From Bacteroidota bacterium (GTDB lineage Bacteria; Bacteroidota; Bacteroidia; CAIKAF01), in NCBI GenBank assembly GCA_016866335.1, contig VGMT01000026.1:1-32117 (forward strand): a stretch of 32,117 nucleotides of DNA, written 5' to 3'. Numbering within the stretch: the first letter of the stretch is position 1; each line of letters opens with the position of its first letter. A program made the translations under genes and the position numbers. The notes under the pieces were generated by a model that did not search any database, was not told the origin of the DNA, and worked only from the letters and a program-made list of their open reading frames with translations. This document shows positions 17,999-26,187 of the stretch, one piece after another.

Positions 17999-20227
17999 TT
18001 AGGGCCTAGCCCCAATCATAAATCGGTCGCTGCGTTTAAAGCCACCCGGACCAGTACTAATTAAAACATAGCTTCCAGAGGGCAAGTTCCAGAGCGCTAT
18101 GTTTGTGCTTTGCTCACCATTCAGGTTGCGTTGTTCCTGTTGAACCGTTCTGCCCAGAAGGTCAACAATTCTAAAAACATAGAACCCTTGCAATTCCGCT
18201 TGGAATTCTACCGAAATACGATCGTTGGCCGGATTGGGGTACAACTTCCAGCTTTGCTCACTTAAAATGCCGGTCGACATTTGATACCCCACCGTAAATT
18301 GAAAATCCACCCCATTTCCAAAATCACCTCCAAAATTTTTGAGCGTCGAATAGGGCGAAACAGCACCCATTATGCGCAATGACCCTGTTCCAGCGGGCTG
18401 GTTTGCCCAAAAAGCAATGCCATCGCCCCCACTGTCGTTAAACCGCATACGATAGCAGCCTGGACTAAGCCGAATGGTGTCTCTAGAAAGGGTGTTGATA
18501 GGAAAAGAGCTGCGAGATCGAACCACCTGTCCGTTGGCATCCTCAATCGACCACGTGTTCTCGTTCGGAACCATATTGGTTTTGAAGAAAATAAAAAACG
18601 AATCGGGAAGCTGAGTAACCGCCTGAAAAGAACTCATCTGCTCATTGTTGAAGCCCAGCTCGTCGGCTTGACCGTTGGCTTCGGTTATTCTTGCAAAAAA
18701 CGTGTTGGCTCCAAACGAGTTGAACCAGCTGTTGAGTGGCGGCAAGTTGATTTCGGCCTCGGCCAACAAGGGCAAATTCCCGGTCCAATTAAAAACCTGC
18801 GAATTGCCTCCGCTTACTCCGTATTCAATTTTGGCCGAGGTCAGGGCTGTGCCCCCATTGTTGCGTATCCGAATTTTTGGACTCCCACAAATGGGGTTAA
18901 AACGCGAATGATTGGGATTGCTGCTTGGAGCCAATATCTCTTCGACCGAGGCATCGTTTTGGTAAGTCGGTGGCAAATAATCAATCAAATGCCCCTCGGT
19001 AATATAACTGCAATAGTTGTTGTTTACATTCGTAAAGGCTTGCATATCAAAAGATATCAAATTGTTTTGACCAACCAGATACGGAGTAACGGTATGCCTA
19101 AACCAGGGCACTGAGCTGCCCGGACACCAGTTTGCCCGGTCATAAACCCAAGTGCCACCCTGAGGGAAAATAGGATTCCATCCACAGGTGTTGTTCCATA
19201 CCGCTGCCGAAGCTTGAGATTGGCTGTTCACCTTTAAATAGTAATTCTTGCTGCAGAATTCGGCGCAATTTTCGTTCCCCCCAAATCCATGACCTGTTAT
19301 ATACAGAAGCGCGTCGGTGCGTGTGGCCCCAGGGTAGGGCTGATGCATCAAGGGACTCATGTAATTCCCAATCGGATCGTTGGGATTCCCATATGGAAAA
19401 CTACCCCCAAACATTTTTTGCAAGCGGGCTACTTTCAGCGGAGGCTCACCTTCCACAAAATGGAAGGTTAAGCTAACCGTAAATCCATCTTGATAACCAC
19501 TATAAAAGGCACGAATTTCAACAGAATCTTTTAAAAAGTGCTGAAAATCGGTAACATCAAACCGATACGTCCATTTCCATGTATTGGGGTAGGTGCCGGC
19601 ATAAGGGGTAATTAAACGTCCAATTTCAATGTTCTCAATTACCTCAAAAACGGAATACGTTGTTATGTACGATTGATAAATTACGGTGTCGGCCGACCAA
19701 TATAGGGTATCTATAACGGCGCCCAACGAATCAAATACCAAATAGCTTCCCCAAGCTGCCCAGCCGTTTAACGTGTCGGTGGCTTGTGCCGGTTGCTGTG
19801 GGTTTTGGAACAAAATGGCCTGCAGCGGAGCGTTAAACGTGGTGTCAACAGATTGGGTGCCCGAGTTCCAGGCTGTGCTGAAGGTGGGAGTCCAAGAAAT
19901 TCCCACCGAATCAGGACTGGTGTTCCCCACTTTTACATAGGGGTTTTGCACCTGGTTCGAGTCCATGATTCCTGTTGGGCGGCGCAAAAAAATCTGGGTG
20001 GTATAATCCCATTCTGAACAACCGCTGCTGGGGCAGCCCAAGGTGTAATCCATCAAAACTTTATAAAAGGGCCCCTGCCCCGCCGCAGGGAATTGCCCCC
20101 AACGGTCGTAATTCCCATACCAACTCATGTGAACATCTTGGTGGCTTTGAACATGCAGGGTGTCGCCAGGACCAGCCCAACCAAACAAAGGGATAAAAAG
20201 CAAAAACAAGGAGTACACTTTTTTCAT
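17999..20227 (-). CDS. Secreted PNGase F-like protein with T9SS type A sorting domain
   Basis: 742 residues with a signal peptide (MKKVYSLFLLFIPLFGWAG). Residues about 50-410 align with peptide-N4-(N-acetyl-glucosaminyl)asparagine amidase F, which removes N-glycans from glycoproteins. D74 in CSEWD corresponds to the PNGase F catalytic Asp60, and E323 in CAEFC to Glu206. The position of Glu118 appears to be Ser243. All six PNGase F cysteines have partners here (C65/C70, C321/C325, C348/C368), and DRANWCPG is conserved. An insertion of about 110 residues (85-195) separates the first two beta strands. Then come a CARDB-like module (about 425-540), another beta domain, and a T9SS type A tail (LYPNPANDRISVEF...LPSGSYVLIS). 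Likely outside the cell, acting on glycoproteins or binding them. Confidence 0.85.
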   Translation of the reverse strand: MKKVYSLFLLFIPLFGWAGPGDTLHVQSHQDVHMSWYGNYDRWGQFPAAGQGPFYKVLMDYTLGCPSSGCSEWDYTTQIFLRRPTGIMDSNQVQNPYVKVGNTSPDSVGISWTPTFSTAWNSGTQSVDTTFNAPLQAILFQNPQQPAQATDTLNGWAAWGSYLVFDSLGAVIDTLYWSADTVIYQSYITTYSVFEVIENIEIGRLITPYAGTYPNTWKWTYRFDVTDFQHFLKDSVEIRAFYSGYQDGFTVSLTFHFVEGEPPLKVARLQKMFGGSFPYGNPNDPIGNYMSPLMHQPYPGATRTDALLYITGHGFGGNENCAEFCSKNYYLKVNSQSQASAAVWNNTCGWNPIFPQGGTWVYDRANWCPGSSVPWFRHTVTPYLVGQNNLISFDMQAFTNVNNNYCSYITEGHLIDYLPPTYQNDASVEEILAPSSNPNHSRFNPICGSPKIRIRNNGGTALTSAKIEYGVSGGNSQVFNWTGNLPLLAEAEINLPPLNSWFNSFGANTFFARITEANGQADELGFNNEQMSSFQAVTQLPDSFFIFFKTNMVPNENTWSIEDANGQVVRSRSSFPINTLSRDTIRLSPGCYRMRFNDSGGDGIAFWANQPAGTGSLRIMGAVSPYSTLKNFGGDFGNGVDFQFTVGYQMSTGILSEQSWKLYPNPANDRISVEFQAELQGFYVFRIVDLLGRTVQQEQRNLNGEQSTNIALWNLPSGSYVLISTGPGGFKRSDRFMIGARP

Positions 20228-20244
20228 GCTATACGGCGCTTGAT

Positions 20245-20252
20245 TATCTTTA
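20245..20252 (+). promoter_or_regulatory. Promoter -7 box TATCTTTA for the lipoprotein-SRAP pair
   Basis: One mismatch to TAnnTTTG, preceded at a 19-nt spacer by TTTC (20222-20225), one mismatch to the -33 TTTG. It has the same octamer as the mutAB promoter and lies ten bases before the TTG start at 20263, in the divergent region with the PNGase F-like gene. Confidence 0.5.
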
Positions 20253-20262
20253 CCTAAACAAT

Positions 20263-20520
20263 TTGAAAATCAAAGATACTATTTTGCGGCACCTTTCCTT
20301 TTTGCTTTCTGCCATTCTGATCAGCATCATGCTGCTTACCTCTTGTGCTTCAAACCACAAGGCGCAAAGCAATCCTGAATCAGGCATAAAACCCAGCAGC
20401 GATTTACCGCCACCCAGACCCGCCGTAATTGGACCGCCCGAAGGCGTCAAAAAAGTGAAACCCGTCCCTGCCGGCGCCAACCGCCCCGTAGGCGAGCCGC
20501 CGAGGCAACCCCCATTCTAA
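20263..20520 (+). CDS. Small proline-rich lipoprotein (hypothetical)
   Basis: 85 residues from a TTG start, the only start that leaves a full signal peptide. The positively charged N-terminus (MKIKDTILRH) and hydrophobic stretch end at LLTSC, a lipobox with Cys28 as the lipidated residue. The mature part is short, disordered and rich in Pro and Lys (SSDLPPPRPAVIGPP, ending PRQPPF). I recognise no family. Its TAA overlaps the ATG of the next gene (TAATG), so the two are translationally coupled although their likely cell compartments differ. Confidence 0.6.
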   Translation: MKIKDTILRHLSFLLSAILISIMLLTSCASNHKAQSNPESGIKPSSDLPPPRPAVIGPPEGVKKVKPVPAGANRPVGEPPRQPPF

Positions 20521-21161
20521 TGTGCTACACCGTTTCAGCCTATTATACCCAGGCAGAATCTGCCCATCCCAAAGAAGCGATGTCAAACCTCTTTTCTCAG
20601 GGCAGGGTATCGGCCATGCGCGATGAACGGCCGATTTTAGGAGTCATTACCGCCGAAAACAAAGGCATAGAACCTATGCTCTGGGGCTTGGTTCCAGCCT
20701 GGAATAAAAGCATCGATGAATCATGGCGCCGAAAAATGGCCAATGCCACCGTTGAACGACTCAACAGCAGTCCCGCTTTCAAACCCTCGTTTACCTATCG
20801 CCGCGGTGCCGTCTTGGTGCGCTCCTTTTTTGAATGGAGGCACGAGGGCCGAAAAAAAATCCCCTACGAAATTCGGCGCAGCGATGGACACGACCTGCTT
20901 TTGGGAGCTATTTGGGCCGACAACAGCTGGCTAGACCTGCGTTCTTTTTCTTTGGTTACGGTTCCCGCCAACCCAACCATGGCTTTTATTCACAATACCA
21001 AACAACGCATGCCCTTGGTTCTTGAGCAAGGAACCGCTCTTCAGAACTGGTTGCATGGAAGCCCAGAACAGGCTCTGATGCAAGCCGTTCCCGCTAACGA
21101 AGGCATTTTAATAGGCAATATAGATGCAGGCAACCAAGCCAGCCTAGAGTTTGAATTTTAA
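20520..21161 (+). CDS. yedK: SRAP-domain protein (HMCES/YedK type), abasic-site DNA-protein crosslinker
   Basis: 213 residues. Initiator Met removal would expose Cys2 (MCYT), the residue that forms a thiazolidine crosslink with abasic sites in single-stranded DNA. N75 (MANATVER), E105 (RSFFEWRH) and H158 (IHNTKQRMPLVL) match the active-site Asn75, Glu105 and His160 of E. coli YedK, so the protein looks functional. The usual MCGR start is changed to MCYT. WGLVPAW is another family block. The protein would shield abasic sites during replication. The ATG overlaps the stop of the lipoprotein gene. Confidence 0.92.
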   Translation: MCYTVSAYYTQAESAHPKEAMSNLFSQGRVSAMRDERPILGVITAENKGIEPMLWGLVPAWNKSIDESWRRKMANATVERLNSSPAFKPSFTYRRGAVLVRSFFEWRHEGRKKIPYEIRRSDGHDLLLGAIWADNSWLDLRSFSLVTVPANPTMAFIHNTKQRMPLVLEQGTALQNWLHGSPEQALMQAVPANEGILIGNIDAGNQASLEFEF

Positions 21162-21347
21162 CAAGCAGCGGCTACGGTGTTGGCTACAAATGCACGAAGG
21201 GTTGCGGCTTAATTTCGGCGACCACGCTGCTGGCCATGCACAGGAAAAAAAGCGTGCATGCCTGCCTAAATGTCCGCGCCAATGAAGGGGGGAATTTGCC
21301 TGGAAGTTCAGGTTGACCTTGAATCAGGCCTCAACACCGCCTCATTT
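21162..21347. other. Intergenic, no gene seen
   Basis: About 185 bases between two converging genes. There is a GCATGCAC/GTGCATGC pair around 21233-21263 that could form a weak hairpin; I see no T-run typical of a strong terminator. Confidence 0.3.
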
Positions 21348-21971
21348 CTATATTTTCAACCCAAATCCCAATCCATACACCAAAGAAGGAAACCCAGTGC
21401 TGTACACAAATCGTAGTCCCAAGGCAGGCGATACAGAAAAACGGGGAATGGGATGGTAGTGTGCCCGGAGCATAAGGCTACCCGTAATGCTGGTGCGCCC
21501 GTTGTTCCGAATGTTGTAATCGGCACCCAGGGGAGCCAAGGCCGGAGCCAATTCCAGTTTAGGGTGAGGATAAAAATGCAGGCTTAGTCCCTCGGGCAGC
21601 AAAAAGGCCAGGGCCAACAGGCCATCGGCCTCCGTGCTGTACCAGCCGTTGATTTGCCAGGGATTGCTGTAATAGCCACTGGCCAGAGCCAAAAATCCAG
21701 CCAAAGCCCCAGGAACGTGGCAGTAAAAATTCCCCTGCCCGTTGCTGCCAAACAAATATTGATAGTCCAAGCTTATCAGAGGACTTACAAACCATTCAAT
21801 CCTTGCGCCCAAGCCTACACCGCGGTCGTTGCCGGTCTCCGTTATTTCAATCAATGGTCCCAGCCTAAGGTTGTGGTGGTCAAATTCCTGGGCAGACAGT
21901 TCATTGCCGCCCCTGCCCATGCAAAACAATAGGAAGGTAATTCCAACCAGGGTTGTTTTGAACGACTTCAC
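21348..21971 (-). CDS. Hypothetical outer-membrane-type protein
   Basis: 207 residues starting at a GTG (21971), the first start after the promoter box. A signal peptide (MKSFKTTLVGITFLLFCMG, cleavage near LSAQ) is followed by alternating hydrophobic/polar strands (NLRLGPLIEITE, GVGLGARIEWFVSPLISLDY, SGSLMLRAHY-like, GLRFVYSTG) that end with a hydrophobic FGLKI, as in small outer-membrane beta-barrels. A glycine/alanine-rich hydrophobic stretch (about 85-130) is unusual for a barrel. No family recognised. It is convergent with the SRAP gene. Confidence 0.65.
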   Translation of the reverse strand: MKSFKTTLVGITFLLFCMGRGGNELSAQEFDHHNLRLGPLIEITETGNDRGVGLGARIEWFVSPLISLDYQYLFGSNGQGNFYCHVPGALAGFLALASGYYSNPWQINGWYSTEADGLLALAFLLPEGLSLHFYPHPKLELAPALAPLGADYNIRNNGRTSITGSLMLRAHYHPIPRFSVSPALGLRFVYSTGFPSLVYGLGFGLKI

Positions 21972-21975
21972 AAAC

Positions 21976-21983
21976 CAAAGGTA
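21976..21983 (-). promoter_or_regulatory. -7 promoter box TACCTTTG before the outer-membrane-type gene
   Basis: An exact TAnnTTTG match on the minus strand; four bases separate it from the GTG start at 21971, predicting a leaderless transcript. Confidence 0.5.
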
Positions 21984-22067
21984 GGGGTTTTTGTTTCCTT
22001 TTTTCGACCTTGATATTTAGTAAATCAAGTAGAAAGGCATATTTGAAAGGAATTTTCGGCAAATCCC

Positions 22068-22099
22068 CTTGCACCTATTTCGCATTGGGCCTACCTTTG
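22068..22099 (+). promoter_or_regulatory. Bacteroidota-type promoter of dprA
   Basis: TTG at 22069-22071, a 20-nt spacer, and an exact -7 box TACCTTTG at 22092-22099. The leader to ATG 22131 would be about 25 nt. Confidence 0.55.
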
Positions 22100-22130
22100 C
22101 AGGTACTCCTGGGGCCCAATTTGAAATTGT

Positions 22131-23237
22131 ATGAGTTTAGAAAAATCGCTGCTAATGCTCTATGCCATGCCGGGAATTGGCCCCCGCACCCTTCGAAGGT
22201 GGCTAGGTTCTCTACCAAACATGCAGAGCTTGTTTCTGTTGAGTCCATTGGAGCGAAGGGCCTTGCCTGGATTCAAGCCGGGGTTTGAGCCTCATTTTTC
22301 GGCAGGCAATCTGGCTCGCCTTGAAGAACAGGCCAACCTACAACTGCAGCGCTGCCATGAAAGTGGACTTAGAACCCTTACTTTTTTAGATGCCCATTAT
22401 CCCTCGGCCTTGCGCAGTTGCCTCGATGCCCCTTTAATCCTTTTTCATCGGGGCATGTTGCCACCAAGCCAACCTACCTTAACCATGGTTGGAACGCGCA
22501 ATCCTTCCAGCGATGTGGCCCCTTTGCTGCAGCGATTTATACACAGCTTGGCCGGAAATTCATTCTCGGTGTGCAGTGGTTTAGCCAGGGGAGTCGATGC
22601 CTTGGTTCACCGCGAAAGCCTAAGAAACGGTTTCTTTAGCATGGCAGTGGTGGCGCATGGGGCCGACTTGGCCTATCCCCTGCAAAACGAATCCCTAGCC
22701 GCCGATTTGCTGAGAAACGGTTGCATTTGGTCTGAATACCCACCAGGCACCCTTCCTGAACGCGAGTTTTTTCCGCAGCGAAACCGAATTTTAGCGGGAA
22801 TGTGCCAGGCTTTGGTTTTGGTTCAGTCCAATCGGGGGGGCGGAGCCATGATAACCGCTCGGCATGCCCTTCGTTATCAACGCCCTTTGTTCGCTTTTGC
22901 TGGCCCTTTTACCCAATCGGCCTATGCTGGCCCGCTGGCATTAATCAGTGAAGGTCAGGCAAAGGCTATAGCTCGCCCCGAACAGGTTTTAAAGTCCTTG
23001 GGATTGGAAAGTAACCCAGCGAATCGCCTTGAATTAGCCGACCCAGAGGTTCACTTTTCTGAAAACGAAATGACTTTGGTGCGTGAGTTGGCATCAGAAC
23101 CTGGCCTGCTGTTGGACCAACTGGCTCTGCGCACCCAGCAATCTCCCGCTCAGGTGCTGGCCTTGCTCTCGGTCATGGAATTGGAAGGGAAAATTGAAGC
23201 CTTGCCCGGCAACCGATACCGAATGGCTGGTTGCTAA
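22131..23237 (+). CDS. dprA: DNA-processing protein DprA (Smf)
   Basis: 368 residues, standard length. An N-terminal helix-hairpin-helix (MLYAMPGIGPRTLRRWLG) precedes the Rossmann-like DprA domain: MVGTRNPSSDVAPL, CSGLARGVDALVHRESL, VVAHGADLAYPLQNESLA, then SEYPPGTLPEREFFPQRNRI and GGGAMITARHALRYQRP, in family order. Residues about 305-368 are the winged-helix DprA C-terminal domain (ALRTQQSPAQVLALLSVME). DprA loads RecA onto incoming single-stranded DNA in natural transformation and is also found in many non-competent bacteria. It is monocistronic here. Confidence 0.95.
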   Translation: MSLEKSLLMLYAMPGIGPRTLRRWLGSLPNMQSLFLLSPLERRALPGFKPGFEPHFSAGNLARLEEQANLQLQRCHESGLRTLTFLDAHYPSALRSCLDAPLILFHRGMLPPSQPTLTMVGTRNPSSDVAPLLQRFIHSLAGNSFSVCSGLARGVDALVHRESLRNGFFSMAVVAHGADLAYPLQNESLAADLLRNGCIWSEYPPGTLPEREFFPQRNRILAGMCQALVLVQSNRGGGAMITARHALRYQRPLFAFAGPFTQSAYAGPLALISEGQAKAIARPEQVLKSLGLESNPANRLELADPEVHFSENEMTLVRELASEPGLLLDQLALRTQQSPAQVLALLSVMELEGKIEALPGNRYRMAGC

Positions 23238-23364
23238 GGCCTTTTGTGTGGCCTTGCCCTTGCCGATTTCTTTCCTTCTGGCGCATCATTAAAGAAACTG
23301 TTCCGATTTTTTGGGTGGCTAGCCCCCCACCCCCTAAAACAAAGTTAAACCGAAACAGAAAATT

Positions 23365-23404
23365 ATCCGTTTGGTAAACGTTTAACAAACGTTTAAAAAC
23401 GGAT
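23365..23404. promoter_or_regulatory. Multi-dyad palindromic element downstream of dprA
   Basis: Outer arms ATCCGTTT (23365-23372) and AAACGGAT (23397-23404) are perfect inverted repeats; between them the 8-bp palindrome AAACGTTT occurs twice, 11 bases apart (23376-23383 and 23387-23394). The four CGTTT/AAACG half-sites look like a protein-binding array or an extended hairpin. The rest of 23238-23477 has no gene. Function unknown. Confidence 0.5.
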
Positions 23405-23477
23405 AAATTCCTGGAATCGCTGAAAACAAAGGGCGGAAAGCGGACAAAAAAATCAACAGTTTCTTGGAACGAAAAAT

Positions 23478-23760
23478 GGAAATGACGTATTCAGCCAAAA
23501 ACCATACAACCGATTCGGGCCACCTGGGGGAAAAACGCCCTTTGATTACCTAAGGTTTGCTTACGATCAGCCGGGCAACGATCCCTTGAGTTTTGAAATG
23601 CTTGAAGGACTTCAAGTGGGCGACAATCTAACTTGGTCGGTGGCAGGGGGCCCGAAAGCTGGGCGAATACCTTCAGTTAACCTTGGGTTATCAGGGACGC
23701 AAATCACCACAAGGCCCGATTGTTCATATGGGTAACGCTCAAATTCGCGCTTTTTTCTGA
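23478..23760 (+). pseudogene. Remnant of the C-terminal end of a large Bacteroidota surface/outer-membrane protein
   Basis: From 23478 the plus strand reads GNDVFSQKPYNRFGPPGGK and PFDYLRFAYDQPGNDPLSFE, then LQVGDNLTWSVAG. After a run of five Gs (23646-23650) the coherent reading moves by one frame to ARKLGEYLQLTLGYQGRKSP, ending GNAQIRAFF and TGA at 23758-23760. From memory this is the typical end (ARKLxEYLQLxLxYEGRxS...HxGxxQVRAFF) of very large Bacteroidota surface proteins. No start or upstream coding part is present between dprA and this fragment, so I read it as a decayed gene tail with a one-base insertion in the G run. Confidence 0.5.
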
Positions 23761-23785
23761 ATAAGGGATAGGGTGTTGTGTTGGC

Positions 23786-23929
23786 TGGGCCCCGGATGGA
23801 AGCGGCAGCCGCAGGCTGGCGGGGCGGTTGTGGCCCCTTTGCCGGGGCGGCCTTAGGAGCCACCGGCACAGGGCTGCCGCAACCTGACCTGCAGGCCTGT
23901 GGCTACAGCAAACAGCCGGAAAAGGCCCA
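23786..23929 (-). repeat. Dispersed structured repeat, copy 3
   Basis: Read on the minus strand, TGGGCC (23924-23929) can pair with GGCCCA (23786-23791). Inside, GCGGCAGCC (23872-23880) pairs perfectly with GGCTGCCGC (23802-23810), with a GCCCC/GGGGC hairpin further in. The cores are CCGGCTGTTTGCTGTAGCC and GCTTCCATCC, variants of the cores in copies 1 and 4. It lies 11 bases after the last gene of the fad operon on the same strand and could end that transcript. Confidence 0.5.
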
Positions 23930-23940
23930 AAAAAATAAAA

Positions 23941-24327
23941 TTAAGAGCGCAAAGATTCGGCCTCTTCTTGTATAAACCCCTGAATTTCAAGCCTTAACTG
24001 AACCTTGACCATGTTCAGCGTTTTGATTTTTTCCAGCATAGATTCGGTGCTGCGGTGGGGATTTAACGTCATTTCATTCAGTTGCCGCGCGGAATCGGCA
24101 TCCGTAAAAAACGCCAAATGGCTGTAAGCCACAATTAAACTCTCAAGCGTGTCTAAATCTAAACTCCCGCTTTGAATACGGAACGACAGCAAACTGCAAA
24201 TGCCAAATTTGATGCGCGCTGCCGAGCAGGGCAAATTTTCGACCGGTTGAAAGTACTGCCCTTCCCGCGACAAGCGGATGATTTGACTGTATTGTCCTAC
24301 TATTCGTTGAGCCTCGGTAATGCGCAT
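23941..24327 (-). CDS. Hypothetical protein, last gene of the fad operon
   Basis: 128 residues, no signal peptide or membrane segment, mostly helical and rich in Glu, Leu and Ser (LDTLESLIVAYSHLAFFTDA, then LEKIKTLNMVKVQLRLEIQG). I recognise no domain. It begins 51 bases after fadE on the same strand with no clear promoter, so it is probably the last gene of the operon. A role in fatty-acid use is suggested only by position. Confidence 0.6.
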   Translation of the reverse strand: MRITEAQRIVGQYSQIIRLSREGQYFQPVENLPCSAARIKFGICSLLSFRIQSGSLDLDTLESLIVAYSHLAFFTDADSARQLNEMTLNPHRSTESMLEKIKTLNMVKVQLRLEIQGFIQEEAESLRS

Positions 24328-24378
24328 ATTGAAAATTCAGGAACAAGGTTCAAAGTTCGGCATTTAATTTGAAATGCA

Positions 24379-26169
24379 TCAATATGGATAGGCGTTTTTT
24401 TGCAGAATTTCGGCTGCAATGGCTCGGCGTGCATCGCGGGGCGAAATGGGCGCGGTTTTGGTGAAGCGTTTTAGTCCCATTATGGTCATGCTAAGTTCGT
24501 CTCCGCTGCCAAAACTGCAGAGGGCGTTTTTGCCGCTGAGCCAAAGGCGGTCGGCGGTGTCGTAGAACAACACATTCAGCAGTTGGATTTTGCTGGCATG
24601 GGCTTCAATTCCATCGCGGTCGATCAATTTTTGAACCCGGAGCAGGGTGCTTTCGGCCACGTAGGTTTCCATGGCCATATCGGCGATGTCCATTAGAATT
24701 TCTTGTTCTTTGGCCAGTTCCATCATGAGTTTTTGAACGGCGGCGCCGGCCACCAGCAAAACGGCCTTTTTAAATTTTTCGGTGTACAGGTGAAAGGCCT
24801 CAAGCGGCTGCTGCAGGTTGGGCTCAGAAAAGTCGGGGATTTCGAGCAATTCGGCGGCCACGCGTTGGGCGGGCCCCATCAGGTCTAAACTGCCTTTCAT
24901 GGCGCGTTTCAGCATCATATCGACCGTAAGCAGCCGGTTGATTTCGTTGGTTCCTTCAAAAATTCGGTTAATGCGGGCATCGCGGTAGGCCCGGTCCATG
25001 GGAGCCTCGGCCGAATAGCCCATGCCACCAAAAATTTGAACTCCTTCGTCCACCACATAATCTAGGGTTTCTGAGCCGTGTACCTTCATCATGGCGCATT
25101 CAATAGCAAATTCTTCGACGCCTTTTAATTCGGCTTGTTGGGGCGACATTCCCGCCGCTTTTCGGGCCTCGATGGCATCGGTTATGTTTTGGCTGGCTCG
25201 GTAGGTGGCCGATTCGCAAGCAAAGGTGCGCACCACCTGTTCGGCCAATTTGTAGCGAATGGCCCCGTACTTGGCTATGGGCCTGCCAAATTGCTGCCTT
25301 TCGTTGGCATAGCGCGCCGAGCGGCCAACAATGGCCTTGCAGGCACCAATCGAAGCGGCCGACAATTTAATGCGGCCAATGTTCAAAATATTGACGGCAA
25401 TTTTGAATCCGTTTCCGCGCTCGCTCAACAGATTTTCTGCCGGAACTGGGCAGTCTTCAAAAAACACCTGCCGGGTCGAAGAACCCTTGATGCCCATTTT
25501 CTTTTCTTCGGGATTCAAACGAATGCCCGGGTAGGTTTTTTCTACAATAAAGGCCGACAGGTTTTCGTCGGCATCGATTTTGGCAAATACAATGAACAAA
25601 TCGGCAAAACCAGCATTGGTAATCCACATTTTTTGCCCGTTCAACAGGTAGGTTTTCCCATCGGGCGAAAGGCTGGCTTTGGTTTTTCCGGAATTGGCAT
25701 CAGATCCGGCATTGGGTTCGGTCAGGCAATAGCTGGCTTTCCATTCCCCGGAGGCCAGTTTGGGCAGGTAGGCTTGCTTTTGGGCTTCGTTTCCATACAG
25801 TACGATGGGCAGGGTTCCAATGCCGGTATGGGCCGAAATGGCCACGGCAAAGGAATGCCCGGCACCGGTTTCTTCGGCCACCAGCATGCCGGTGTTAAAG
25901 TCTTTGCCAAAGCCCCCGTAGGCCTCAGGAACAGAAACGCCCAACAAGCCCAGTTCGCCGGCTTTGTCCAGCAAACGGGGCATCAAAGCAGGGTCTTCCA
26001 TGCTGTCAATGGCCTCAAGGTGCGGAAACACCTCTTGTTGAATAAAGTCGCGGCAGGTTTCACGAATCAGAATTTGCTCTTGGTCAAAATCTTCTGGAAT
26101 AAAAACGTCTTGGGCCAGGGTAGGGCGAATGAGCCATTCTCCTCCGTTTATGCTGGTTTGCTTTTCCAT
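24379..26169 (-). CDS. fadE: Acyl-CoA dehydrogenase, FadE type (596 residues)
   Basis: Catalyses the first, FAD-dependent step of beta-oxidation, acyl-CoA to trans-2-enoyl-CoA. Residues about 35-145 are the N-terminal helical domain, 150-250 the beta domain (YCLTEPNAGSDANSGKTKA, WITNAGFADL), 260-420 the C-terminal helical domain. The catalytic Glu lies in RIFEGTNEINR (about 417-427), and QIFGGMGY is the FAD-binding signature. About 170 extra C-terminal residues give the length (about 594) of B. subtilis FadE and its relatives. The ATG is 18 bases after the fadA stop. Confidence 0.93.
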   Translation of the reverse strand: MEKQTSINGGEWLIRPTLAQDVFIPEDFDQEQILIRETCRDFIQQEVFPHLEAIDSMEDPALMPRLLDKAGELGLLGVSVPEAYGGFGKDFNTGMLVAEETGAGHSFAVAISAHTGIGTLPIVLYGNEAQKQAYLPKLASGEWKASYCLTEPNAGSDANSGKTKASLSPDGKTYLLNGQKMWITNAGFADLFIVFAKIDADENLSAFIVEKTYPGIRLNPEEKKMGIKGSSTRQVFFEDCPVPAENLLSERGNGFKIAVNILNIGRIKLSAASIGACKAIVGRSARYANERQQFGRPIAKYGAIRYKLAEQVVRTFACESATYRASQNITDAIEARKAAGMSPQQAELKGVEEFAIECAMMKVHGSETLDYVVDEGVQIFGGMGYSAEAPMDRAYRDARINRIFEGTNEINRLLTVDMMLKRAMKGSLDLMGPAQRVAAELLEIPDFSEPNLQQPLEAFHLYTEKFKKAVLLVAGAAVQKLMMELAKEQEILMDIADMAMETYVAESTLLRVQKLIDRDGIEAHASKIQLLNVLFYDTADRLWLSGKNALCSFGSGDELSMTIMGLKRFTKTAPISPRDARRAIAAEILQKNAYPY

Positions 26170-26187
26170 ATTGTTTATTCTAAAGGG

